From assembly GCA_047625765.1 (NCBI GenBank), contig JBLHRE010000028.1, forward strand, positions 1 through 15,510: a DNA stretch of 15,510 nt. The letters are read 5' to 3'. Both the position numbers and the translations under genes were made by a program. The notes below the pieces were generated by a model. That model did no database searches. It had not been told where the DNA came from and worked only from the letters and a program-made list of their open reading frames with translations. Of the stretch, positions 1-6,230 are shown piece by piece; position 1 is the stretch's first letter; each line of letters begins with the position of its first letter. The stretch is from JBLHRE01 sp047625765 (GTDB taxonomy: Bacteria; Bacteroidota; Bacteroidia; Flavobacteriales; JBLHRE01).

Positions 1-110
1 TGTTGGACAATACAAGTACCACTTATGGTCTTGGTATTACTTATAATAGAGATTTTAATAAATGGAACGAACTCTGGGAAAACGCTAGAGAAAAAACTAA
101 GAGTAAATAA
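1..110 (+). CDS. C-terminal tail of an unidentified protein, possibly TamB-like (5' end outside window)
   Basis: Only the last 35 codons are present, read in the frame starting at position 3 and ending at TAA 108-110. The tail reads TTYGLGITYNRDFNKWNEL followed by a charged, lysine-rich end. A short beta-strand-like stretch (GLGITYNRDF) with a basic end resembles, from memory, the C-terminus of Bacteroidota TamB-type translocation and assembly proteins, which act between inner and outer membrane. The piece is far too short to prove this, so the identity is an inference; any outer-membrane beta-barrel protein could end similarly. The other two frames are less convincing: one is closed by a stop, and the other runs into the terminator. 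The gene is convergent with ribBA, and its stop lies directly at the shared terminator. Confidence 0.5.
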   Translation, partial: LDNTSTTYGLGITYNRDFNKWNELWENAREKTKSK

Positions 111-139
111 AAAAAGAGGCCAATGGCCTCCTTTTTTTT
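111..139. terminator. Bidirectional intrinsic terminator between the partial gene and ribBA
   Basis: An A-run is followed by the stem GAGGCC (116-121), loop AAT, stem GGCCTC (125-130) and a T-run (132-139). The A-run on the left serves as the T-run for leftward transcripts, so it can stop transcription from both convergent genes. The ribBA stop codon (138-140) lies inside the T-run. Confidence 0.85.
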
Positions 140-1355
140 AGTCTTTCAAGTTCTTTAAATCATGCCCCATTTTATCTTTTTTGGTCTTTAGATACTGATG
201 GTTGTGTTCGTTAGAATCCATTTCTAAAGGAATGTTTTCTACAATTTCTAAATCGTAACCCATTAAGCCTGCACGCTTTGTTGGGTTGTTGGTCATTAGT
301 TTTATTTTATGAATCCCTAGGTTGTGTAAAATCTGAGCTCCAACGCCATAATCGCGTTCGTCACCTTTAAAACCAAGCTTTAGATTTGCTTCTAGGGTGT
401 CCATTCCTTGCTCTTGAAGTTTGTAAGCCTTAAGTTTGTTGATTAAACCAATTCCTCTTCCTTCCTGATTCATGTACACTATAACACCTTTGCCTTCCTT
501 TTCAACCATATCCATGGCTGCGTGTAGTTGAGGGCCACAATCACATCTACAACTTCCAAAAATATCACCTGTCATGCAAGAAGAATGTACTCTTACCATT
601 ACAGGTTCATTTTCATTCCATTCTCCTTTGGTTAAAGCTAAGTGCAATTGACCATTGGTAGTTTGTTTGAAAGCAACCAAATTAAAATCACCGTGTTCGG
701 TTGGTAATTTCACTTCTTCTAAACGTTCTATCAGAGACTCTTTTTTCATTCGGTACGAAACCAAATCAGCGATAGAAATAATTTTTAAGTCAAACTTTTT
801 AGCAATAATTCTTAATTCGGGTAAACGAGCCATGGTACCATCCTCGTTCATTATTTCCACAATTACGCCAGCAGGTTCGAATCCAGCCAAACGTGCCAAA
901 TCAATAGCAGCCTCTGTATGTCCAGTTCTTCTTAGAACCCCACCCTTATGAGCTTTTAACGGGAAAATATGGCCAGGCCTTCCTAAGTCTTCTGGTTTAG
1001 TGTTAGGGTCTACAAGTGCCTTAACCGTTTTAGAACGATCTGAGGCCGAAATGCCTGTAGTACAACCATGTCCTTTTAAATCGACAGAAACGGTAAACTG
1101 AGTGCCAAGGGGATCGGTGTTTTTACCTACCATCATATCCAACTCAAGTTCATTACACCTTTCTTCAAGCAAAGGCGCACAAATTAAACCTCTACCGTGT
1201 GTTGCCATAAAATTGATCATTTCGGGGCTTACGGTTTCAGCTGCGGCTACAAAATCTCCTTCATTTTCGCGGTCTTCATCATCTACAACAATAACCACTC
1301 TACCAACTTTAATGTCTTCTAAAGCTTCGTCTATTGTATTTAAAGTGCTTTGCAT
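138..1355 (-). CDS. ribBA: Bifunctional 3,4-dihydroxy-2-butanone 4-phosphate synthase / GTP cyclohydrolase II
   Basis: This cytoplasmic fusion enzyme opens both branches of riboflavin synthesis. The N-terminal half (about residues 1-200) makes 3,4-dihydroxy-2-butanone 4-phosphate from ribulose 5-phosphate. The C-terminal half (about 205-400) converts GTP to the diaminopyrimidine precursor with formate release. Visible RibB motifs are DDEDRENEGDF (25-35), ATHGRGLIC (51-59), GRPGHIFPL (125-133) and RTGHTEAAIDLARLAG (143-158). Visible RibA motifs are the zinc site with Cys260, Cys271 and Cys273 (SSCMTGDIFGSCRCDCG), NQEGRGIGLINKLKAY (296-311), KGDERDYGVGAQIL (330-343) and MTNNPTKRAGL (354-364). 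The length of 405 aa is normal for the fused form and no key residue appears to be missing. The ATG at 1355 directly precedes a conserved N-terminus. It lies 37 bp downstream of the glycosyltransferase stop with a separate -7 box, so it may be both co-transcribed and independently started. No other rib gene is nearby. Confidence 0.97.
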   Translation of the reverse strand: MQSTLNTIDEALEDIKVGRVVIVVDDEDRENEGDFVAAAETVSPEMINFMATHGRGLICAPLLEERCNELELDMMVGKNTDPLGTQFTVSVDLKGHGCTTGISASDRSKTVKALVDPNTKPEDLGRPGHIFPLKAHKGGVLRRTGHTEAAIDLARLAGFEPAGVIVEIMNEDGTMARLPELRIIAKKFDLKIISIADLVSYRMKKESLIERLEEVKLPTEHGDFNLVAFKQTTNGQLHLALTKGEWNENEPVMVRVHSSCMTGDIFGSCRCDCGPQLHAAMDMVEKEGKGVIVYMNQEGRGIGLINKLKAYKLQEQGMDTLEANLKLGFKGDERDYGVGAQILHNLGIHKIKLMTNNPTKRAGLMGYDLEIVENIPLEMDSNEHNHQYLKTKKDKMGHDLKNLKD

Positions 1356-1380
1356 CTTTATTTCTTTATTTTAATGGTTG

Positions 1381-1388
1381 CAAAGGTA
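1381..1388 (-). promoter_or_regulatory. Bacteroidota-type -7 promoter box for ribBA
   Basis: On the minus strand the sequence is TACCTTTG, a perfect TAnnTTTG -7 element. It ends 25 bases before the ribBA ATG, giving a leader of roughly 20 bases. No TTG at the usual -33 spacing was found, so the promoter is only half supported. It falls in the short gap after the glycosyltransferase stop. The leader is too short for an FMN riboswitch. Confidence 0.5.
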
Positions 1389-1392
1389 CAAA

Positions 1393-2556
1393 TTAGCCTT
1401 GGAGCATTTTATCTAAGTCATTACATATCTGCCGCCAATGGTATTTTTTCTTCACAAAAAGCAAAGCATTGCTTACTTGTTTATTTTTTTCTGCTGGATT
1501 ATTTAGCAGCGCCAGAATATGATCTACATATTCGGTAATCGAAGAACCACATCTTAAACTATCTGAACTTGCTTTTATTCCTTTAGCCGCCAAGGGCGAA
1601 GTAATACAAGGTATTTCCATAGCCATGGCTTCCAGTAATTTATTTTGGAGGCCTGTTCCAATTTGCATTGGGGCAATAAATAGATGAGCCTGGTTGTAGG
1701 CATCTCTAATATCTTTAATAAATCCACTAACCACAATTTGCTTTGTAGCTAAGGCTTTTACTTTTTTATCGGGATTGGTGCCTGCCAATAGAAGCTTTGC
1801 AGTGGGCATTATTTCGCAAAGTGCAGGCATAATTTGATTGGCAAGGAATTCTGCTGCCAGAATGTTTGGGGCGTAGCTCATATTACCCACAAATACCAAA
1901 TCATATTTTTTGATAGTTTCAGTAGTTGATTTTTTGAAGAAGTCGAAATCAACCCCATTGGCTATTACTTTTATTTCCCCCTTTTCGATTAAAGGTAGCA
2001 GATGTTTGTCTGCCTCAGAAATAATACACTGTGCATCAAATAATCGTGCGCATCGTACTTCGTATCGCTTTAATTTAAATGCTTCGTAATAGAAAACGGG
2101 TTTTAAAAAGAGCTTGGATTTTTTTGCCCTTCTTTTAATACCAACAGAAAATACATCCATAAAATCGATGCACTTTTTCGAAGATAAAGAAATAACATAT
2201 GGTGCCATTCGTATTAGTTGACACAAAATCCTATCTGGCTGTATGTTGTCGTGTATTTTCTGAATCGATGCCTTATGTCTACGATTATAAAAGTAGGCAA
2301 CATGAAGCGGGTGTACTGTAAAAACAGACAGTAATAAATTAATGAAGATGCTGATCTTATTGAGCTGAAAAATATGGACCTCTTTACAGTATTTGTTAAG
2401 TTCGGAATGTGTTTCTGGACTAAGGGCTTCGTTATTAAGGCAGCACAAATAAATTTCGTGCTTTTTAGATAACTCCTTAATTTGATAATAGGCTCTTAAC
2501 TTATCACCTTTGTCTAAGGGATAGGGAACACGGGATGTACACACCATTAATTTCAT
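1393..2556 (-). CDS. Glycosyltransferase family 4 (TIGR03087-like)
   Basis: A predicted GT-B fold glycosyltransferase that transfers a sugar from a nucleotide-sugar donor, presumably onto a cell-surface glycan or polysaccharide precursor; donor and acceptor cannot be read from sequence. The N-terminal acceptor half opens with the CTSRVPYPLDKGDKLRAYY motif (6-24) and contains DFMDVFSVG (131-139) and a YE-rich helix (157-167). This arrangement resembles the family named for PEP-CTERM/EpsH-associated sugar transferases (TIGR03087), although no exosortase is visible here. The C-terminal donor half shows ANGVDFDFF (199-207), VGNMSYAPN (223-231), LLAGTNP (256-262), VSGFIKDIRDAY (276-287) and the GT4 signature around KLLEAMAMEIPCITS, with the conserved Glu at 309. 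The length of 387 aa is normal. Its ATG overlaps the stop of the upstream glycosyltransferase by 4 bases (ATGA, 2553-2556), implying translational coupling. It is the last gene before ribBA. Confidence 0.88.
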   Translation of the reverse strand: MKLMVCTSRVPYPLDKGDKLRAYYQIKELSKKHEIYLCCLNNEALSPETHSELNKYCKEVHIFQLNKISIFINLLLSVFTVHPLHVAYFYNRRHKASIQKIHDNIQPDRILCQLIRMAPYVISLSSKKCIDFMDVFSVGIKRRAKKSKLFLKPVFYYEAFKLKRYEVRCARLFDAQCIISEADKHLLPLIEKGEIKVIANGVDFDFFKKSTTETIKKYDLVFVGNMSYAPNILAAEFLANQIMPALCEIMPTAKLLLAGTNPDKKVKALATKQIVVSGFIKDIRDAYNQAHLFIAPMQIGTGLQNKLLEAMAMEIPCITSPLAAKGIKASSDSLRCGSSITEYVDHILALLNNPAEKNKQVSNALLFVKKKYHWRQICNDLDKMLQG

Positions 2557-3722
2557 CTGCGAAGATATTGCTGATAAAATGAAATTAATTGTTGGGTAGA
2601 CTTAGATAAATCAAACAATTCTTTGAATAGTTTTCTTGATTTATGGCCTAATTCTGCAGCGGTATGAGGGGCGTTTAATAGCTCTAAAATGTTTTCAGCA
2701 AATAGTTCGGGACTATCGGCTATTCGCATAACATCAGAGACTCCTGGTATGCCATCAGAACCGATAGAGGTACTTACTACTGTTTTACCTAAACCCATGG
2801 CTTCAATCGCTTTTATTCTTACTCCTGAGCCTACCAACAAGGGTATCACCATTAAATTATGATCCCGCATAAATGATTGGGCATTGGTAACTGTTTCGTG
2901 TAAGAAAATATTCTTGCCGCGATATTTTTTCAAATCATCTGGCATTCCTTTACCTGCAAAATGAAATTCAGCATTTTTATTTTTGGCATATACCAGCGGC
3001 CAAACTTTGTCTAAAAACCATCGAACACCATCGGCATTTGGTTGCCAATCCATACTACCTAAATGGAAAACCGTATTGTTATTTATTCTGGGGGCTACCT
3101 CTAAATCCATTCCTACAGGAATATGTACGGATGGGGCCATTGTTTTGTGGAATTCTAAATCCTTGGTACTAATGCTTGCAACCCCATCAACTTTTTGATG
3201 CACCGCTAATTCAAATTCTTTAAGCTGTTTAGCCAATTTTGCCAAATACCATTTTTTAGCACGTTTCTTTTCTTGGCTTGCAAGTTGTTCCCAAATTTGG
3301 TATTCGACATTGTGCGAACGGTAAATAATGGGTGCTTGGCTATTTTCTCGAATAGTATTGATATACGGAGTTGTAAAAAGACTTTCTAAATGAATGATGT
3401 CAAATGTCTCTTTTTGCAAAAGGTTTTTTAGAGCCTCGTGTACAGCAGGAACATCGAACCGACTGATGTTATAGGAGGTATTGCTAATTAAATTGGTAAT
3501 TGCAGCAACAAATTTACGCTCTGTTTCAATATTATGCCACTCTTGACTAAGACTTTCATGCTCAAATGTGATAGTTGGCTGCGGATGTTTGTAGGTACAC
3601 AACGAAAATACATGTACCTGATGGCCAGCATTTAATAAACCTTCGGTAATTCTACTCATAGCAAGTGCTCCGCCATCTGTAGCAGGGAAAGGAGGTTTGT
3701 TACAAAGTTGAAGTATACGCAT
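2553..3722 (-). CDS. Glycosyltransferase family 4
   Basis: A second predicted GT-B fold glycosyltransferase of 389 aa, probably working with the next gene on the same surface glycan. N-terminal features are the glycine-rich acceptor-side loop KPPFPATDGGALAM (9-22), GLLNAGHQVHVFSL (28-41) and YRSHNVEYQIWEQLA (134-148), the last typical of this subgroup. The donor half contains HLGSMDWQPNADGVRWF (220-236), HFAGKGMP (254-261) and VGSGVRIKAIEAMGLGKTVV (297-316), with the conserved GT4 Glu at 307. The start codon overlaps the stop of the upstream permease by one base (TAATG at 3720-3724), and the stop overlaps the next start (ATGA). The two transferases share only the general GT4 layout and are not recent duplicates. 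Substrates are unknown. Confidence 0.88.
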   Translation of the reverse strand: MRILQLCNKPPFPATDGGALAMSRITEGLLNAGHQVHVFSLCTYKHPQPTITFEHESLSQEWHNIETERKFVAAITNLISNTSYNISRFDVPAVHEALKNLLQKETFDIIHLESLFTTPYINTIRENSQAPIIYRSHNVEYQIWEQLASQEKKRAKKWYLAKLAKQLKEFELAVHQKVDGVASISTKDLEFHKTMAPSVHIPVGMDLEVAPRINNNTVFHLGSMDWQPNADGVRWFLDKVWPLVYAKNKNAEFHFAGKGMPDDLKKYRGKNIFLHETVTNAQSFMRDHNLMVIPLLVGSGVRIKAIEAMGLGKTVVSTSIGSDGIPGVSDVMRIADSPELFAENILELLNAPHTAAELGHKSRKLFKELFDLSKSTQQLISFYQQYLRR

Positions 3723-5161
3723 TATGATTTGCCGTTATGAAGATTCAATTTACTCAATAGTATTTGAATCGGTCTAGTATATCGTTCTAAATTAAATAAA
3801 GCCGAATCAGAATTGGATTTATACGTTAAAAATATGCCTACGGGCAATAAAATAAACGTTGCTATCCACATACCAACAAGAGGCTCTAAAAGCATTCCTC
3901 TTGTCATTTTCTCGCCTATTAAAGAAATCACATGGAAAACAATAAATAGCAAAACAGAAATAACAAAAGGCATACCTAATCCACCTTTTCTAATAATTGC
4001 CCCCAAAGGTGCACCAATAAAAAAGAGTACCAAGCAGGCCAAAGACAGTACAAATTTGCGGTGCCATTCTATGTAGTGTTTTACTATTCGTTCACCTCTA
4101 GAGTTGATGTCTCTATGGCTGTTTTTATAATACGTTTTAGCACTTCTGCTTAAATTAACTGCGGTTTCTAATACGCCAATCATTTTGTTGTGTTCTAAGC
4201 CCGAAATAAAACTTTTACCCTTGCCTGGTTTAATAGATGCTAGTCTGTTTTGGGTGCTGTCTTGTTTTTGGGTGTATGCTTCTAATACTTTGTTTTTTAT
4301 CCTAACTTTTTTTGCGTTTAGTTTGATTTGCAAAGAGTCGATAGAATAATCCAATTGACCAACACTCATCATTTTGTAGTGATCTTTAAATAACTCTTCT
4401 TTGGTACGTTCCATTGCAAAATCTGAAAGATCAAATACGATTCGTTCCTTTTTAAAAGATGAACGAGCAAAAGGGTAAGAGGCGTTTTTCTTTTGATTTC
4501 CTCGTTTCAGGTCTTCGAATGTTTTACCGTCTTCGAGGCTTAAGATAAGTCTATTATTGCCCTCATCGTTTACCATTGAACCATATTTAGCAATAATCAT
4601 TTTCGATTTACCTCTTCCTTGACTGTGATCGTAAATAATAATATCCTTTAATAATTTTCCGTCTTTCTCTTTCTTTCCAACTTTAATACTGTATCCATCT
4701 ATACCCGTAAAAAACACGCCCTCTCTTAGATTTAGTGTGGGTTTTTGTCGGGTAATGTCAAACAATAGAGCCGATGATTTTAGGTTTGCTACAGGAATAA
4801 CATAATTGGCGAATAAAAAAGCTCCAATACTTATGATGCTCATAAATACAATTAACGGAGACATAACCTTAATCAAGGAGACACCGGATGCTTTAAGGGC
4901 TATTAGTTCATACTTCTCGCCCAATGCACCAAAGGTCATTATAGAACTTACCAATACAGCTAAGGGCAGTGCTAAAGGGAGTAGGGTAGCCGATTGGTAT
5001 ACCAACAGTTCTCCAATAATAGACCACTCCAAACCTTTGCCTACCAAATCATCAATATACTTCCATAAAAATTGCATCAGCAAAATAAAAAGTACAATGA
5101 AAAACGTGGCTACAAATGGGCCGATGTAAGATTTTACAACAAAGCGATGTATTGTTTTCAA
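3722..5161 (-). CDS. LptF/LptG-family lipopolysaccharide export permease (TTG start)
   Basis: An inner-membrane permease of the YjgP/YjgQ family, which with LptB extracts lipopolysaccharide from the inner membrane and passes it to the Lpt bridge. Six membrane segments are visible: three near the N-terminus (about 13-34, 52-76, 97-122) and three near the C-terminus (about 370-388, 396-417, 427-447). They flank a large soluble periplasmic domain that includes the strand-rich stretch LREGVFFTGIDGYSIKVGKK. At 479 aa it is longer than the roughly 360 aa enterobacterial proteins; the extra length is a charged section around residues 235-330. The start is TTG at 5161: an in-frame TAG lies two codons upstream (5165-5167), the -7 box at 5181-5188 leaves a leader of about 13 bases, and the next ATG (residue 29) would cut off most of the first membrane segment. 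It is first in a tightly overlapping unit with two glycosyltransferases. LptF versus LptG cannot be decided. Confidence 0.92.
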   Translation of the reverse strand: MKTIHRFVVKSYIGPFVATFFIVLFILLMQFLWKYIDDLVGKGLEWSIIGELLVYQSATLLPLALPLAVLVSSIMTFGALGEKYELIALKASGVSLIKVMSPLIVFMSIISIGAFLFANYVIPVANLKSSALLFDITRQKPTLNLREGVFFTGIDGYSIKVGKKEKDGKLLKDIIIYDHSQGRGKSKMIIAKYGSMVNDEGNNRLILSLEDGKTFEDLKRGNQKKNASYPFARSSFKKERIVFDLSDFAMERTKEELFKDHYKMMSVGQLDYSIDSLQIKLNAKKVRIKNKVLEAYTQKQDSTQNRLASIKPGKGKSFISGLEHNKMIGVLETAVNLSRSAKTYYKNSHRDINSRGERIVKHYIEWHRKFVLSLACLVLFFIGAPLGAIIRKGGLGMPFVISVLLFIVFHVISLIGEKMTRGMLLEPLVGMWIATFILLPVGIFLTYKSNSDSALFNLERYTRPIQILLSKLNLHNGKS

Positions 5162-5180
5162 TATCTAAATTCTAAGAAGG

Positions 5181-5188
5181 CAAAGATA
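5181..5188 (-). promoter_or_regulatory. -7 promoter box for the permease-glycosyltransferase unit
   Basis: On the minus strand it reads TATCTTTG, a perfect TAnnTTTG element about 20 bases before the TTG start of the permease and just downstream of the terminator of the START-like gene. No clear TTG lies at the -33 spacing. Its position supports the TTG start and separates this unit from the upstream gene. Confidence 0.55.
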
Positions 5189-5227
5189 CTACAGCTAAAT
5201 AAATACTAGCTTGAAATTAATCGAAAT

Positions 5228-5255
5228 AAAAAAAGCAGAGCAAGCTCTACTTTTT
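5228..5255. terminator. Intrinsic terminator after the START-like gene
   Basis: Read leftward, the stem GTAGAGC (5250-5244), a 2-base turn and GCTCTGC (5241-5235) are followed by a run of seven T (5234-5228). One pair is G-T. On the plus strand a T5 run also follows the stem, but no rightward gene ends here. It lies 23 bases beyond the stop of the START-like gene. Confidence 0.75.
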
Positions 5256-5277
5256 AAAATTTGAAATGCATTAAGAG

Positions 5278-5682
5278 CTAAGAACCTATGCCTTGCATTA
5301 AGTTTCCTACTTGACTTGCCCAAAGTAATTTTGATTCTTCCAAATCCTCTTCGTCTTCTGCAAAATCAACAATCATTAACGAAACATCGTTGGTAATTTC
5401 GTCTTTTTGAATGCGCATTTCAAAGTACGCATCTTTATCTTCTACATCCAGCCACTTAAAACGAATGCTTTCATTCATTTTTTTTTTAATCAATTCGCCT
5501 TCCTGTTCAGAGTAATCCCAATTAAAGGTATAAATTTTGTCCTTGATATTTACATCATTGCAAAACCAATTTGTAAGACCACTGGGGGTGCTAATTGCAT
5601 TATAGAGTATTGATATTGAGGATCTAACTGGGAATTCTAGTTCGTATTTTATCATCGTTTTTTTGCTGTTATTTTCATCCAT
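5278..5682 (-). CDS. Small START-like domain protein (Bacteroidota type)
   Basis: A 134 aa soluble protein that is almost entirely one START/SRPBCC-like (AHSA1-type) helix-grip fold. Visible family features are the opening strand KYELEFPVRSS (12-22), the helix and turn LYNAISTPSGLTNWF (26-40), the strand YTFNWD (50-55), IRFKWLD followed by YFEMRIQ, and the closing acidic segment DFAEDEEDLEESKLLWASQV leading into the C-terminal helix. This pattern matches, from memory, a conserved but uncharacterised family common in Bacteroidota. Folds of this type bind hydrophobic ligands or partner proteins, but neither is known here. It has no signal peptide, so it is probably cytoplasmic. It is transcribed alone, with its own terminator separating it from the permease. 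Its upstream region (5683-5760) is very AT-rich and shows no perfect -7 box. Confidence 0.85.
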   Translation of the reverse strand: MDENNSKKTMIKYELEFPVRSSISILYNAISTPSGLTNWFCNDVNIKDKIYTFNWDYSEQEGELIKKKMNESIRFKWLDVEDKDAYFEMRIQKDEITNDVSLMIVDFAEDEEDLEESKLLWASQVGNLMQGIGS

Positions 5683-5769
5683 TACGATGAACTGATTTCG
5701 AGATACAATATAGAAATTCTCAAATGATAAAAAAATAATAGAAAAAGAATGATTTTAACCGCTAAATCC

Positions 5770-5801
5770 TTGTTTTAAAAAAAGCAAAAACTATATATTT
5801 G
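5770..5801 (+). promoter_or_regulatory. Consensus Bacteroidota promoter of the Met tRNA
   Basis: A TTG at 5770-5772 (-33) is followed after 21 bases by TATATTTG at 5794-5801 (-7). Both elements and their spacing fit the Bacteroidota sigma-ABfr promoter. Transcription would begin near 5808, about 17 bases before the mature tRNA. Confidence 0.75.
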
Positions 5802-5824
5802 CCGCCCCGTAAGGGACGACCTTT

Positions 5825-5898
5825 GGCGAGGTAGCTCAGTTGGTTAGAGCGCAGGATTCATAACCCTGAGGTCAGGAGTTCAAATCTCCTTCTCGCTA
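5825..5898 (+). tRNA. tRNA-Met (anticodon CAU), probably elongator
   Basis: A cloverleaf can be folded by hand. The acceptor GGCGAGG pairs with TCTCGCT (wobble at both ends), the D stem is GCTC/GAGC, the anticodon loop TTCATAA has CAT at 5859-5861, the T stem is AGGAG/CTCCT with loop TTCAAAT, and A5898 is the discriminator. CCA is not encoded. The initiator hallmark (unpaired base 1 against 72) is absent and the lower anticodon stem lacks three G-C pairs, so elongator Met is preferred. A tRNA-Ile with a modified CAU anticodon cannot be fully excluded. The top pair of the anticodon stem is an A-C mismatch (5856 with 5864). It stands alone with its own promoter and terminator. Confidence 0.93.
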
Positions 5899-5904
5899 CG
5901 AAAT

Positions 5905-5932
5905 AAAAGCAGCCCATAGGGCTGCTTTTATT
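5905..5932 (+). terminator. Intrinsic terminator of the tRNA transcript
   Basis: The stem GCAGCCC (5909-5915), loop ATA and GGGCTGC (5919-5925) are followed by TTTTATT. An A-run on the left side extends the pairing. It begins seven bases after the mature tRNA end. Confidence 0.85.
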
Positions 5933-5940
5933 GTTTATAG

Positions 5941-6230
5941 GATACTGTGTTTACATATTCTATTCTTACAAGAATAATCATATATATATTAGTTCGTCTG
6001 CTTAATTAATACAAAGATTTCAATCTCATAAGGAGTTAGGGACAAAAGGCGACACTCTTAAGCACGGCAAAGGACTTGGCTGGAAATTTATGGGGAGTTT
6101 TTCGAAATAAAAGCTTTGGCTTTGACACGAGAACAGCAACAGAAATCGAGTAGAGGTAAATTTTGGAGAACCTTTAATATGAATTGTGCATTGTTTTTGT
6201 AATATTTGAGTCGGAATTAAATAAAATGAT
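5941..6230. other. Gene-free stretch with a compositionally distinct segment
   Basis: No convincing gene is present. 5941-6025 is very AT-rich and holds a short inverted repeat (TATTCTT/AAGAATA, 5961-5976). Roughly 6026-6185 looks different: it is richer in G and C and has long in-phase open stretches on both strands. One is a 34-codon plus-strand frame ending at 6110 with no start codon. This resembles a repeat element or gene remnant rather than a promoter region. The final 45 bases before the OmpA-family gene are AT-rich again and include a near -7 match, AATATTTG (6201-6208). Confidence 0.4.

Noticed and set aside
1356..1392. Possible FMN riboswitch ahead of ribBA
   Set aside because: Only 37 bases separate the genes and the likely leader is about 20 bases; there is no room for the conserved RFN structure.
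655..1538. Plus-strand open frames opposite ribBA and the end of the glycosyltransferase
   Set aside because: They are antisense shadows of well-conserved coding sequence with no promoter or domain of their own.
1393..3722. Glycosyltransferase pair as a tandem duplication
   Set aside because: The proteins share only the general GT4 layout; their N-terminal halves and motif wording differ throughout.
5874..6040. Possible attachment site from a duplicated tRNA 3' end downstream of the Met tRNA
   Set aside because: The only shared run is AGGAGTT (7 bases), no integrase gene is present, and the tRNA terminator is intact.
6026..6070. Integron attC-like site suggested by the GTTAGGG string
   Set aside because: No matching partner core site or paired arms could be found, the core ends in G rather than a pyrimidine, and no integrase is nearby.
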